From Gaiellasilicea sp963829845 (GTDB lineage: Bacteria; Actinomycetota; Thermoleophilia; Gaiellales; Gaiellaceae): 64,000 bases of DNA. The DNA lies in the NCBI GenBank assembly GCA_963829845.1, contig CAWHKD010000014.1, positions 62,001 to 126,000 on the forward strand. The letters are read 5' to 3'. How positions within the stretch are numbered: position 1 is the first letter of the stretch; every line of letters starts with the position of its first letter. Of the stretch, positions 1-10,258 are shown piece by piece. Below the pieces are notes generated by a model. The model did no database searches and was not told where the DNA came from. It saw only the letters and a program-made list of their open reading frames with translations. Position numbers and translations under genes: made by a program.

Positions 1-130
1 CATGGGCCTTGAACGCCGGTAGTTGCGCACGTTAAGGGCGAACGCTGCCGAAGTCGGGGTAGGCGTTGCTCGCCGAGCGGCGAAGAGCGCATGGCGGCGA
101 AAGCAATGGTCAACAACTTAGGGGGACACC

Positions 131-667
131 ATGGAACGGTTTCCTTGGCATCCACGTTTACGGCACGCAGGAATCGCTGGACGTCTCGTGATCGCTGCCG
201 TCACCGCACTTACGCTTGCGGTCGTGGCCGCGGTGGGCATCGCCGCGACGGCGGCACCCGGCCCGAACGGCTGTCCGACCAACAAGAGCCTGAAGACCGC
301 GCCGATCGCTGACCTGGCGCCGCCCGCGCGGACCCAGATCGTCGCGTTCGACGTGCTGTCCGGGCCGATCAACGAGCAGACGCAGACCTTCACGCTGAAG
401 GTACGCGTCGGGAGCACCTGCAGCGTCAACATCAAAGGCGCGAGCGTCTATGTGACCGCAGTGCCGTACAACCAGTTCAGCATCCCAGCGGAAGAGCTCA
501 CCGGGGACGACGGCACCGCGACCCTGGTCTTCCGCCGCGACGCGAACTTCCCCGCGAGTGACCAGCAGCAGCAGCTGACGCTCTTCATCCGCGCGACGAA
601 GCCGGGCGAGGACAAGCTCGCCGGCGTCTCGACACGGCGTCTCGTCGCGGTCCCCTTCGGGAGCTAA
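131..667 (+). CDS. secreted protein, unknown function
   Basis: 178 residues. The N-terminus is basic and is followed by a hydrophobic stretch (about residues 16-42) ending in Ala-rich sequence, as in a Sec signal peptide or a single membrane anchor. The remainder is Thr/Val-rich with alternating hydrophobic residues and resembles an Ig-like or other beta-sandwich domain, but I recognise no family. Two Cys (about 48 and 97) could pair outside the cell. The ATG at 131 follows an AGGGGG ribosome site at about 119. A strong hairpin lies directly downstream, so it is probably monocistronic. I assign no function. Confidence 0.7.
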   Translation: MERFPWHPRLRHAGIAGRLVIAAVTALTLAVVAAVGIAATAAPGPNGCPTNKSLKTAPIADLAPPARTQIVAFDVLSGPINEQTQTFTLKVRVGSTCSVNIKGASVYVTAVPYNQFSIPAEELTGDDGTATLVFRRDANFPASDQQQQLTLFIRATKPGEDKLAGVSTRRLVAVPFGS

Positions 668-680
668 CGCCGGTTCCTGC

Positions 681-715
681 ACGGCCGCGCCCGAGCCAGC
701 TCGCGGCGCGGCCGT
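681..715 (+). terminator. GC-rich hairpin terminator
   Basis: A perfect 11-bp stem (ACGGCCGCGCC with GGCGCGGCCGT) encloses a 13-nt loop that itself holds a CGAG/CTCG stem. It begins 14 nt after the stop of the secreted-protein gene. There is no T-run, as is common in high-GC actinobacteria. Confidence 0.6.
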
Positions 716-823
716 CGCACCTTGAGCTGCTCGCGGAGCTTGGGGCCCCCCGGATAGGGCCAGATCTAAGGCCAAGCCGGTTCTCGCTCCTGGCCCACGC
801 TCCGGAACGGCCCGGCCGAGCGA

Positions 824-847
824 AGCCGACGCGCGGATTCGAACCGC
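824..847 (-). repeat. tRNA-Thr 3'-end fragment
   Basis: 24 nt identical to the acceptor and most of the T-arm of the intact tRNA-Thr at 10281-10353 (same strand), then abruptly different sequence. It is the leftmost of three partial copies. Together with the copy at 2599-2641 it brackets the acyl-CoA synthetase gene. It is most simply explained as a scar of an integration event at the 3' end of this tRNA. Confidence 0.7.
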
Positions 848-943
848 ACGCGGTCGCTGCAGCGTGGCCCTTCGTCCGGCCTCGCGCCGCCGGAGTTCGT
901 AGTTGTGACACGCCTTCAACGGTGGCATCCTGACCCGCAGCTC

Positions 944-2517
944 ATGAGCTCCTCTTCGTACGAGCAGGTGTGCGCGGCGCATCGCTGGGCGGTTCCCGCG
1001 CGCTACAACATCGCGTCGGACGTCTGCGACAAGCACCCTCGCGACAAGCTCGCGATGGTGTGGGAGAGCTTCGACGGCGCCTATCGCGAGCTAGCGTGGG
1101 GCGAGCTCCATGACCTCTCGAACCAGGCGGCGCACGTGCTCCGCGGGCTCGGGGTCGAGAGCGGCGACCGAGTGGCGGTCGTGTTGCCGCCGACGCCGGA
1201 GACGGCGGCGATCTTCTTCGGGGTCTGGAAGCTGGGCGGGATCCTGCTCTCGATGTCGGTGCTGTACGGCGACGACTCGATTCGTCATCGCCTTTCGGAC
1301 TCGGGTGCGAAGCTGGTGGTCACCGACGCGGACAACGCCCCGCGCTTCGCCGAATCGGAGGCGCGGATGCTCGTCCTCGACGCAGACACTCTCGCGGGTG
1401 CCTCGACCGAGCGCGTTCCCGGCGACACCTCGGCCGAGGATCCCGCGCAGCTCTACTACACATCGGGAACGACCGGGCTCGCGAAGGGCATCGTGCATGC
1501 CCACCGCTACATCCTCGGCCACGAGGAGTTCGTCTACAGCCACGAGGTCACTGACGGAGAGCGGTTCCACGGCATGGGCGAATGGGCGTGGGCGGCGGGG
1601 ATCGCGCCGCTCTTGGGTCCCTGGCGACTCGGCGCGGTGCAGTGCGTGTACCGGCGCGAGGCCGGCTTCGATCCGCACAAGCAGCTCGACTTCCTCAGCC
1701 GCCACGATGTGACGAACGTCTTCACGACACCGACTGCGATGCGGGCGATGATGGCGATCGAGGATGCCGGGACGCGGTATTCGCAGAAGTTCCGGCGGGT
1801 CTGCTCGGCCGGCGAGCCGCTGAACCCTGAGGCGATTCGCTGGTTTCGGGAGCAGTACGGCGTGACCGTGCTCGACTACTACGGGCTGACGGAGTCGTAT
1901 CCGCTCGTCGGGAACTATCCGTTCATGGAGGTCCGCGAGGGCTCGATGGGCAAGCCGATGCCCGGCTGGGACGTCCGCATCCTGGACGAGGACGAACGTC
2001 CTGTCGCCCGCGGCGAGCGGGGCGAGATCTGTCTGCGCGCCCGCACGAACCCGCACTATCCGCTCGGCTATTGGAACAGGCCCGAAGACACCGACGAGGT
2101 CTTCGGCGGCGAGTGGTTCCACACCAAGGACGCCGCGCGCGAGGACGAGAACGGATACATCTGGTACGAGGGGCGCGCCGACGACGTGATCATCGCCGCC
2201 GGCTACCGGGTCGGCCCCTTCGAGGTCGAGTCCGTCTGCCTCGAGCACCCAGCCGTTCGCGAGGCGGCGGCTGTAGCCTCGCCTGACGAGCTGCGCGGCA
2301 ACGTCGTCAAGGCGTTCATCGTCCTGGCGGCCGGCAATGAGCCGTCCGAGGAGCTCGCCGACGAGATCAAGGCGTTTGTCCGCGAGCGGCTGTCCGCGTA
2401 TGCCTATCCGCGACGGATCGAGTTCGTCGCCGACCTGCCCAAGACGCTGACCGAAAGATCCGGCGCATCGAGCTCCGCCAGCTGGAGCTCGAACGAGCCG
2501 GCGGCTTACGCGGCTGA
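944..2517 (+). CDS. acyl-CoA synthetase (AMP-forming), one frameshift near the C-terminus
   Basis: ANL-superfamily enzyme activating a carboxylic acid to acyl-AMP and then acyl-CoA; size and motifs resemble acetyl-CoA and medium-chain acyl-CoA synthetases. The phosphate-binding loop YYTSGTTGLAKG lies near residue 170, YYGLTESYPL near 310, and the C-terminal hinge near 410 (YEGRADDVI). The ATG at 944 is preferred over an in-frame GTG at 905 because family alignment begins about there (EQVCAAHRW). One base is missing near 2453, inside the A10 motif that holds the catalytic Lys. Restoring it gives TGKIRRIELRQLELE and a stop at 2517, which is the normal family end. Without the repair the frame runs on to 2833. 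It stands alone, bracketed by tRNA-Thr scars. The substrate cannot be read from sequence. Confidence 0.88.
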
Positions 2518-2569
2518 GCCGACAGACGTTGGAACCGTCAGGAGCGCGACTGCCGCCCGCGAAAAGCAG

Positions 2570-2592
2570 AAAGCCCGCCTGAGCGGGCCTTT
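2570..2592. terminator. bidirectional hairpin terminator
   Basis: AAAGCCCGC-ctga-GCGGGCCTTT forms a 6-bp GC stem flanked by A and T runs, so it can end transcription on both strands. It lies 7 nt from the 3' end of the truncated tRNA-Thr copy (minus strand) and is probably the native terminator of that tRNA. It also follows the acyl-CoA synthetase. Confidence 0.65.
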
Positions 2593-2598
2593 CGGGAG

Positions 2599-2641
2599 AG
2601 CCGACGCGCGGATTCGAACCGTGGACCCCTTCATTACGAGT
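2599..2641 (-). repeat. tRNA-Thr 3' half (putative att site, left)
   Basis: 43 nt matching the 3' half of tRNA-Thr(CGT) at 10281-10323 with one mismatch (T at 2622). It covers the discriminator, acceptor, T-arm, variable region and half of the anticodon arm, and ends with the 13-nt core CTTCATTACGAGT at 2629-2641. That core also occurs at 10311 and 12665. It is followed on its 3' side by its own terminator. I read it as the displaced 3' end of the original chromosomal tRNA gene. Confidence 0.8.
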
Positions 2642-2784
2642 CTTGTGAACCCAAGGAGTTGCGTTCTTCTTCAAACAGTGGGGCGGAATCCGCTCGAAGG
2701 CGGGCGGGCGCGAACTGCGCGGGCGCGAGTGGTCGGAGATGCCGACGCCGAAGTCGCGCGAGTTGCTGTTGGCCGGGTGAGTCG

Positions 2785-3501
2785 GTGGAGGTCACTCAAC
2801 AGTGGGCCGATCTGGAGTGGCCGCGCCTTATAGCCGACGCCGGATTGACGATCGAGCGCGTCCAGCTAGTGGTCGTGAGAGATTCGCGGCCGGAGACTAG
2901 ATCGGACTGCGCCTACTGCCAGCCGAGCTTCGACCGCTCACTGGAGGACACTGAGGTCTATCTCGTCATCCGCCGGATCGGCGGCGCACACGCTTACGCC
3001 CACCACCATGTTGTAGGCATATGGCAAAGGCTGCCGGGGCGGGACGAGATTACGGTCTCTGCCCTGCTCCGCCATGAATTGGAGCACGCGCGCCAGTGGG
3101 AGCAATGGGGACGCCCTGTCGTCGATGAGTTGGACGCCGAGTTGAAAGCCGTTGTTCGAGGTGACGCCGACGCCTACCATGACACCCCAGTCGAGCAGGC
3201 GGCCGATGACGCCGCACGAGCTTGGGTTGCAAGTGCCTACGGCGCTCAGGAGGTTGAACGCCTGAGAGCCCAGAGCTTCCTTCATTGGCAGCGGGTTCCC
3301 GAGGGCGCGCGGAACGCGAACCTTCGCCAAGCCACAATCGCCGCTCTCCGCGCGGCTGCACCTCTTGGCTACCAGGTCGCGATGCCCGACGCTCCGTCGG
3401 TGCCGCTCGAAGAATTCATCGCCGAGCACGACCGCAACTGGGATCCGCTTGCTGCCGCAATCCGCAGCGACGAAGCACCCGCCATCGAGTTCATCGACTG
3501 A
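2785..3501 (+). CDS. putative zinc metalloprotease-like protein (HELEH)
   Basis: 238 residues from a GTG start. HELEHARQWEQWG near residue 98 is an HExxH zinc-binding motif, and PVEQAADDAA about 40 residues later could supply the third ligand Glu, an arrangement seen in many gluzincin-like or DUF4157-like bacterial proteins. CAYC near residue 39 could bind metal. There is no signal peptide, so it is probably cytoplasmic. It is the first gene inside the tRNA-Thr island; its upstream 140 nt holds no clear promoter. A more distal start is possible because the frame stays open to 2659. Catalytic activity is inferred from the motif only. Confidence 0.6.
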   Translation: MEVTQQWADLEWPRLIADAGLTIERVQLVVVRDSRPETRSDCAYCQPSFDRSLEDTEVYLVIRRIGGAHAYAHHHVVGIWQRLPGRDEITVSALLRHELEHARQWEQWGRPVVDELDAELKAVVRGDADAYHDTPVEQAADDAARAWVASAYGAQEVERLRAQSFLHWQRVPEGARNANLRQATIAALRAAAPLGYQVAMPDAPSVPLEEFIAEHDRNWDPLAAAIRSDEAPAIEFID

Positions 3502-3502
3502 C

Positions 3503-4092
3503 GTGTCCAGAACACCACAGCGGCTCCGCGTTGAGCGGAATCACAAGGGCCGGAGCGGCCACCACCTTAACTCCGGCACGATTTTGTGCCTCGATGGAAC
3601 CGCCGTGGCCGGAAAGGTTCGCTACTCCTACTGGCTGTCACGAGCACAGTGGCTTTCAGCGTTCGCCGAGCCGCCAGAGGAGAGGGTCGAGGGGCCGTTC
3701 TTCGTCGAACCCGCCGCGGCCATTGGATCGCCGAGATCGACATCGACGTCGAGGAGCCCTACCGAAAGACGCAAGCCTTCGCGATGCTGATCAAGGCGAT
3801 TGATGACATGGACATGCCGATACATGCACGGTTCGGTAATGAGCGGCTTGCGCAGATCTTTCGCCGCCGCTACAGAAGCGGACTGGAGCCATCGATGCGC
3901 AACCTGAAGCCAGGCAGCGAGGTCATTGCACGCCGCTACGGAAGCACTGAACAGGATCTCACCGAGTATGAAAGCCACGTGACCCTCTGCGGAGAGAGGA
4001 TCGACGAGACCTGGGAGATCTATCGCTGGCCCGAGGGCAAGGGGATGGACGATTACTGCGGGTCATGCCTTCAAGTCTCGATGAACCGCTGA
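3503..4092 (+). CDS. hypothetical protein with one frameshift
   Basis: Begins with GTG 1 nt after the HExxH gene, so probably cotranscribed. The first 70 residues read in one frame, then near 3712 the sense moves to another frame (HWIAEIDIDVEEPYRKTQAF onward) and continues to a stop at 4092. Combined length is about 196 residues, soluble, mixed charge, with three Cys in the last third. I do not recognise the family. The amino-acid composition before and after the shift is protein-like, while the alternative frames are Arg-rich noise. That supports one gene with a single-base indel. Confidence 0.5.
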
Positions 4093-4123
4093 CATCGGAG
4101 CCCACGTCATCCGTTCGCGGCCT

Positions 4124-4530
4124 AGTTAGTAATGCTCGGCAACGTAGGCGTAAGCGCGATAACGAACAGCTCCCCGTCGGGGGGGAAGAGGATCTCGACC
4201 TTGACCGCCTTGTCTCCGGCGGTGCTTTGCTGCGCGCGTCCCGTCCTGGGAATGGGTAGTTCTCGGCACAGAAGTCGTGCCAATCGAAGCCGAACGGTCC
4301 GGGCGACCTCTCGCCGACGGCGAGCGGCGCCGGATCATCGCTCCGCCGCAGGCGGCGCAGTGGGGCAGGGACGCATCCTCCGGGGGCTCGTCAGCCAGGG
4401 ATCGGCGGGATCCGGGCGGCGGTCTTTCAATCGCGCGCCTGTTCCGGCGGCACGTCGGCTCCGACCCAGGCGCGTGTCTCGGCGGGGTTCTCCGTGCCCA
4501 TCAGTTCACGATAGCTCGACGTCGCTCGCG
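4124..4530 (-). pseudogene. degenerate reading frame with Zn-ribbon-like CxxC
   Basis: Protein-like pieces occur in several minus-strand frames: GTENPAETRAWVGADVPPEQ near 4460, HCAACGGAM near 4340, FGFDWHDFCAENYPFPGR near 4270, and KAVKVEILFPPDGELFVIAL ending at a TAG near 4124. Their order fits one gene broken by several indels, but I cannot name the family. This fills most of the 517-nt stretch before the exporter. The rest of that stretch is the exporter promoter. Confidence 0.3.
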
Positions 4531-4540
4531 CATTCCGGAC

Positions 4541-4590
4541 TTGACATCGGACACTCGTGTCTGCTTTAGTAGTCCAGACAGCAGTGTCCG
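4541..4590 (+). promoter_or_regulatory. promoter with two TetR-type operators
   Basis: TTGACA at 4541 and TTTAGT at 4565 (18-nt spacer) form a plausible sigma-70 promoter. Two near-identical palindromes overlap it: GGACACTCGTGTCT (4549-4562) and AGACAGCAGTGTCC (4576-4589), which are also inverted copies of one another. They sit directly upstream of the MFS/TetR pair, so the TetR protein at 6114 is the likely autorepressor. Confidence 0.75.
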
Positions 4591-4609
4591 ACTTAGAGAA
4601 GGGAACGTC

Positions 4610-6114
4610 ATGCACGGCAAGACGAAGAAGCTCCACTCCGCTCCGTCAGGCGCTCACTACCTCGCCGCGACACCGCGTCCGTCACGGGCACGCTTCGACC
4701 GAGGGTGTCGGCGGCTCGAAGTTCGTGCTCCTGGCCGTGCTGCTGGTCGCGCAGCTGATGGTGATCCTCGACATCACCGCCGTGAATATCGCCCTGCCGA
4801 GCCTCGCCCGCGACCTCGACATCAGCGGCAGCTCGATCAGCTGGACGATCACGAGCTACTCGCTCATCTTCGGCAGCCTGCTCCTCTTCGGTGGCCGCGC
4901 AGCCGACCTGCTCGGGCGGCGCCGGATGTTCCTGACCGGGCTCGGCATCTTCACCGTGTCCTCGTTCGCCTCGGCGATGGCGGGTAGCGCCGGAGCCCTG
5001 TTCGCCGCTCGGGCAGGCCAGGGTCTCGGGGCAGCGATGCTCTCCCCGGCGGCCCTCGCGATCATCATGTCCGCCTTCCAGGGCACCCAGCGGGCGAAGG
5101 CTCTCGCTGCCTGGGGCGCGGTCGGCGGCGCTGGTGCTGCGATCGGCGTGCTCGTCGGCGGCGTCCTGACCGAGTTCGACTGGCGCCTGATCTTCTACGT
5201 CAATCTCCCCGTTGCCGCCGCACTCGCGATCGCCGCGCTGAAGATCATCCCGGCCGACACTCTGAAGCCGCGCTGGAAGGGTCTCGACCTTCGCGGGGCC
5301 GTGCTCGCAACGACGAGTCTCGGCGCAATCGTCTTCGCGATCACCCAGGGCGAGAGCGCCGGTTGGACGTCCGCCCAGACGCACCTGATCGGCCTCGGCG
5401 GTCTCGCAGGGCTCCTCGTCTTCGCCCTCTTGGAGCGCCGCACCGAGACCCCGCTCCTGCGGGTCGAGCGGCTGGCCGATCGCGCTGTCGGCGGCGGCCT
5501 CTTCCTGATGCTCGCCGCGGCCGGTTCGATCTCGGCCTCTTCCTGCTCAGCTCGATGTATCTCCAGAACGTGCTCGGGATGGGGCCGCTCTCAACCGGCC
5601 TCGCCTTCATCCCGCTCGCCCTCGCGGCCGGAGTCGGCGCCCCGCGGCCGGTCACATCACGAGCAAGCACGGCGTTCGTGGCCCGCTCGCCGCAGCGTTC
5701 CTGATCGCCGCCGCCGGGATGACCCTTCTGGCCCACGTTGGCGAGAACGGCAGCTACGTCGCCGACGTCCTGCCGGGCATGCTCGTTGCCGGGTTCGGGC
5801 TCGGGATCGCCGTCGTCTCCGTCTCGATCGCCGTCCTCACCGGCGCCCGCGACGGACGAGACCGGGATGATCTCCGGCCTCAACTCGACCGGCCCGAGAT
5901 CGGCGGCACCGTCGGCGGTCGCGATCTTCTCGACGATCGCGGCCGGGAGCGGCGCCATCGCTGGCACCCAGGCAGCCTCAGGGATCGCGCACGCGTTCGT
6001 CGCAGCCGGAGTGCTCGCTAGTGTCGCAAGCCTGGTCGCTCTGGCAGTCCTCCGAGGGCGCGCCACTTCGTCCCCAAGATGCAGCTGAACCCGACCGCGA
6101 TGCCGATCCACTAA
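4610..6114 (+). CDS. MFS drug exporter, DHA2 (14-TM) family, several frameshifts
   Basis: Proton-driven efflux permease. Conserved pieces are MVILDITAVNIALPSLARDL in helix 1, the helix 2-3 loop GGRAADLLGRRRMF (motif A), RAGQGLGAAMLSPAALAII, and the motif-C-like GGAGAAIGVLVGG. About 13-14 hydrophobic segments follow. The ATG at 4610 has GAAGGG upstream and lies just after the operator. The frame shifts near 4690, 5520, 5640, 5850 and 5900 and again near 6050. The last frame ends LNPTAMPIH at a TAA, where TAATG overlaps the TetR start by 1 nt. Such density means either local sequence error or a decayed gene. The substrate is unknown. Confidence 0.82.
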
Positions 6115-6733
6115 TGGCGAACAAGACGACAACCGCCGAGGCGCCCGCCCCTAAGCGCCGTCGCGCCGACGCCGACCGTAGCGTCGCCGCCATCCTCGAC
6201 GCCGGACTCGAAGCGCTGGCGAGCGATCCCGACAGCAGCATGTCGGAGATCGCTCGCCGGGCAGGCGTCGTGCGAGCGACGATCTACGTCCATTTCCCGA
6301 CACGCGAGACGCTGCTCGACGCGGTCATGGAATACGCGATCGGGCAGGTCGTCGAGTCGATGCGAGGCGCCGAGCCTCAGCGCGGCGAGCCGGTGGAGGC
6401 GTTGGAGCGAGTGCTCCGCGCCACCTGGCGGCAGCTCGGGCAGTTCCCGGCCTGCTCGCCCTCAACACGGCGCGGCTCTCGGCCGAGGAGCTACACCGGC
6501 GTCAGCGTCCCGATGCTTGACCAGCTGGAGCCCCTGATCAAGCGCGGCCAGAAGCAGAGGCGTCTTCCGCAGCGATCTTCCCGTTTCCTGGCTGCTCGCC
6601 GTGACCCGCTCGAGTCGTCCATGCCGCAAGCCACGAGATCCGCGGCGGGCGGACTCCCAGGAGTCCGAAGCCGAGACCGTCATGATCAGCACGATCCTCC
6701 GCGGCGATCGGCGGCAACGGAGGCCGAGCGTGA
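6114..6733 (+). CDS. TetR-family transcriptional repressor, frameshifted
   Basis: The N-terminal helix-turn-helix is clear: ILDAGLEALASDPDSSMSEI, then RAGVVRATIYVHFPTRETLL at about residues 45-64. The ligand-binding half follows (MRGAEPQRGEPVEALERVLR), with frameshifts near 6445 and 6560 and again near 6700. Restoring the frames gives a protein of about 205 residues ending IGGNGGRA, the usual TetR length. The start codon overlaps the exporter stop (TAATG), so the two are translationally coupled. It probably represses its own operon through the palindromes at 4549-4589. Confidence 0.8.
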
Positions 6734-6939
6734 ACGGCTACGCGCTAACAGGCACCAGCGGACTGCGCCTGACCCGTCCGCACTGAGTGCCCAAGACAAG
6801 CGAACCGCAGGTTCATCCAGCACTACGGCGGCAACGGTGGCTTCGCCACCGAGATGACGGCTCAGACGACGCGTCGCGCTGCCCTTTACGCGCCAGCCCG
6901 ACTCTGTTATCGATTTCAATCGAGGAAAGGGGGTCCTCG

Positions 6940-8332
6940 ATGGCAACTTCCACTCCCTCAGACGAGCCGACTCACTCGTCCGACTCGGGGGTGCCGCCGC
7001 CCCTCAGCGAAGGCGGCACAAAGCGGCCACCTCGGCCTGATCGTCCTCGGCTCGATCGGTCGCGGGCCTGGTTCTCGGGCTGGTGCTCGTCCTCGGCGTC
7101 TTCGGTGCCAGCGAGGAGGCGACGATCACCGGCGCAGCGCTCATCTCCCTTGGCGCTGGAATGCTGATCCTCTTCCTGCTCGCCGGGCGCCGCACTGATC
7201 AGCCCCAGCCCTGGGCGCTCGCCCCAGCCCTCGCCCTTGGCGCCCTCGGCTTCGCCCTTCTGATCATCACGCCCGGCAACCGGCTGCTGGGCTGGATGGG
7301 ATGGATCTGGCCGATTCTCCTCGTGCTCCTGGTTGTCTGGTCGGTGAGAGGCGCGCGCCGCTCGCTTCACAACTGGTCGAGGCGCTTGGCTGCTCTATCC
7401 GGCGCTTGCCGTGCTCGGACTCGTCGCCCTCGGCGGCGCATACGAGACGGTCGCCGAGGCGACGACGAGCAACGCTGCCCCTTCGACCGGGCGCACCTAC
7501 CTCGTCGATGGACATCGTCTCTACCTGAACTGCGTTGGCTCGGGATCTCCGACGGTGGTGCTCTTCAACGGGCTCGGCGAGCGAACGCCGAACTGGGCTG
7601 TTGGTGCAGAGCGCGGTCGCTCGCCAGACCCGGGTCTGTGCCTACGACCGTGCGGGCCAGGGTTCGAGCAGCAAAGCACCGGGACCCCAGGACGGGCACC
7701 AACTCGCCGCCGATCTTCACGGGCTTCTCTCAGCGGCGGGACGTTCCCGGCCCTTACGTCGTGGCCGGTCACTCCGTCGGTGGCACCTACGCCCTCGCCT
7801 ACGCGATGGACTACCCGAAGGAGACCGCCGGAGTCGCCCTGATCGATTCGGCGTCCCCGCACCAGTTCGAAGACCTGCCTGACTATCCCGGCTTCTACTC
7901 GATGTGGCGGCGTGTGGGGGCGCTCCTGCCATCTGTTCGGGCGTGCGGGCATCCCGCGTCTCGCGAGCGGTCTGGGCTCGGGCGAACTGCCTCCTGACGC
8001 TCGTTCGGGAAGTGCGCGCGTTCAACGCCTCACCACGAGAGCTAGCAGGCAAATCACGATGAGTTCTTGGAGCTGCGGACGGTCTTCGACCAGACGAAAG
8101 CCCTTACGTCGCTCGATGGAAAGCCACTCTTCGTCTTGACGGCAGGGCTGGGGCAGCAGTCGGGCTGGGCCGAAGCACAGGACAAGCTGGCCAACGCTTT
8201 CCACGAACAGCCGCCATCAGACGGCCGAGTACGGGGACCGCCCTCCTCGAAGAGAAGGACTTCGCATCTGTCACGAGCGGAGGGATCAACGAGGTCGTGC
8301 AAGCAGCCCGATCAGGTGAAACGATTCGGTAA
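6940..8332 (+). CDS. membrane-anchored alpha/beta hydrolase, several frameshifts
   Basis: After a short Ser/Pro-rich N-terminus come about four hydrophobic helices (6-fold repeats of Leu/Ala/Val, roughly 7060-7470). An alpha/beta hydrolase domain follows: VVLFNGLGE (oxyanion region), VCAYDRAGQGSS (strand 4 Asp), the nucleophile elbow AGHSVGGTYAL near 7770, and a C-terminal segment with RH near 8215 that could give the catalytic His. Frames change near 7060, 7385, 7605, 7740, 7925 and 8215. The final frame ends INEVVQAARSGETIR at 8332. The ATG at 6940 follows GAGGAAAGGGGG. The 206 nt between it and the TetR gene shows no gene. The substrate is unknown. Confidence 0.75.
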
Positions 8333-8376
8333 CGATAGGGGGGCCGTGATCACTCGGTGATTGAGAGGAGCGAGCC

Positions 8377-10131
8377 ATGACATCAGCGTCCGATCATTTC
8401 CCGTCAGACACTAAGGGCCTTCAAGGGGCAGGCGCGCCAGAGTTGGTTGAGCTGGCCGACACGGATCAGTTCGACCTGCGAATCGCGCCGGTGACGAAGC
8501 TACTCGGCGACGCGACAGTGCGGATGCTCGCCTACAACGGTTCGATTCCCGGCCGACGTTGCGGGTAAAGCAGGGCTCCCAGCTGGCCGTCAAGGTCTCG
8601 AACGAGGGTGACCTTGAGGTACGTTCATTGGCACGGGCTGCGGCTGGAGAATCGTTCGATGGAACGCGGAGACGCAGCCGCCGATACCGGTGGGAGGCAG
8701 CTTCAGCTATCAGCTCCTGTTTCCCGATCCGGGCATCTACTGGTATCACCCGCACATCCGCGAGGACTACGGCCAGGAGATGGGCCTCTACGGCAACATC
8801 GTCGTCGAGCCCGCCGAGCCGGACTACTGGCCACCCGCCAATCGCGAACTCGCGCTCACACTCGACGACGTCCTGATCGAGGACGGCAGGGTCGCGCCCT
8901 TCAGCCGGACGGAGCCCAACTACACAGCGATGGGCCGCGTCGGCAACGTCCTGCTGACGAACGGAGAGCCGGAGCTTTCGCTCTCGGCGCAGGCGGGCGA
9001 AGTCGTTCGTCTCTACCTGACCAACACCGCCAACACGCGCGTCTTCAACGTTGCCCTACCGGGCGCGCGGATGAAGCTCGTCGGCGGTGACAGCGGCCGC
9101 GTCGAACGGGAGGAGTTCGTCGAAACGGCGATGCTCGCGCCCTCCGAACGCGTCGTCGTCGATGTGCTGTTCGCCGAGCCGGGAGAGCTGACGCTCTTGC
9201 ATCGCACGCCGGGCAAGGAGTATCCACTTGCGACGATTCAGGTCAGCGACGAGCAGGCGGAACCCTCACTCGCCGCTGAGTTCGAAGCCCTGCGCACGAA
9301 CGCCGACATGTGGCCGAGCGCGAACGAGTGGCTCCGCACCTGGAGCGGGAGCCCGACAAGACGCTCGCGCTCGTTGCCGAGATGGACATGGGCGAGCCGG
9401 AGATGCCGCCGGCGCCACGGTCATCTACACGTGTCCGATGCATCCGGAGGTGCTGAGCGAGGAGCCCGGCAAGTGTCCCGACTGCGGGATGAAGCTGCTC
9501 GCGACCGCCGCCGCACCGACCGCCTACGCCTGCCCGATGCACCCAGAGGTGACGAGCGACCAGCCTGATCGCTGCCCCGAGTGCGGCATGAAGCTCGTGC
9601 CAGCGCACCTCGTGTCTGCGGCAGGCGGCCACGAGCACGAGCACCATGAGCACGAGCACCACGAGCACTCTGGCGGTGACGCGCATGACCATGACCACGC
9701 CCACGACCGACCACGCCCACGAGGCGGGCGGGATCGAGTGGGAGGACGACATGGTCGAGGTGAATCGGATGACGACCCCGGCGAACACGCGCTGGAAGCT
9801 GATCGACCGGGCGACCGGCGCCGAAGGCCACGAGATCGACTGGCGCTTCCGCGTCGGTGACCAGGTGAAGCTGCGCCTGCTCAACGAGATGGACTCAGAC
9901 CACCCGATGCACCACCCCTTCCACATCCACGGGGCAGGCCGATTCCTGATCCTCGCCCGCGACGGCGTCGTCGAACCGAACCTCGTCTGGAAGGACACGG
10001 TGCTCGTGCCGACCGGCCAAACAGTCGATCTCCTGCTCGACGTGACCAACCCCGGCCGCTGGATGGCTCACTGCCACATCGCCGAACATCACGAGACCGG
10101 GATGATGTTCAGCTTCACCGTCGATCCGTAG
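8377..10131 (+). CDS. multicopper oxidase with two inserted heavy-metal-binding domains and a His-rich linker
   Basis: Laccase-like oxidase. Copper ligands: HWHGL near 8625, YWYHPHI near 8742, HPMHHPFHIHG near 9903 and AHCHIAEHHETGMM near 10069, so all four conserved copper blocks are present. Between the second and third cupredoxin parts lie two copies of CPMHPEV...CPxCGMKL (about 9432-9500 and 9528-9595), the metal-binding module usually seen on copper ATPases and CusB-type proteins. A linker with about 15 His in 45 residues follows. Frameshifts lie near 8555, 8618, 8655, 9340 and 9710. No signal peptide is obvious at the ATG. A role in copper or other metal oxidation and buffering is inferred. 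Confidence 0.85.
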
Positions 10132-10258
10132 TTCTGGCAACGCGGTGGCTTTGATCGCCCCTTCCCGACAGGACGGGTTTCAGTGGCAGCGCTCGGTGTC
10201 AGCTAGCCACCGAGAAGCCACTAGACCAAGTTGCGTCTCCAGGAGGGCAATAAATACG

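Noticed and set aside
1091..2674. Long minus-strand open frame (527 codons) opposite the acyl-CoA synthetase
   Set aside because: It lies antisense to a clear gene, with Arg/Pro/Leu-rich composition caused by high GC in the third codon position; no motif.
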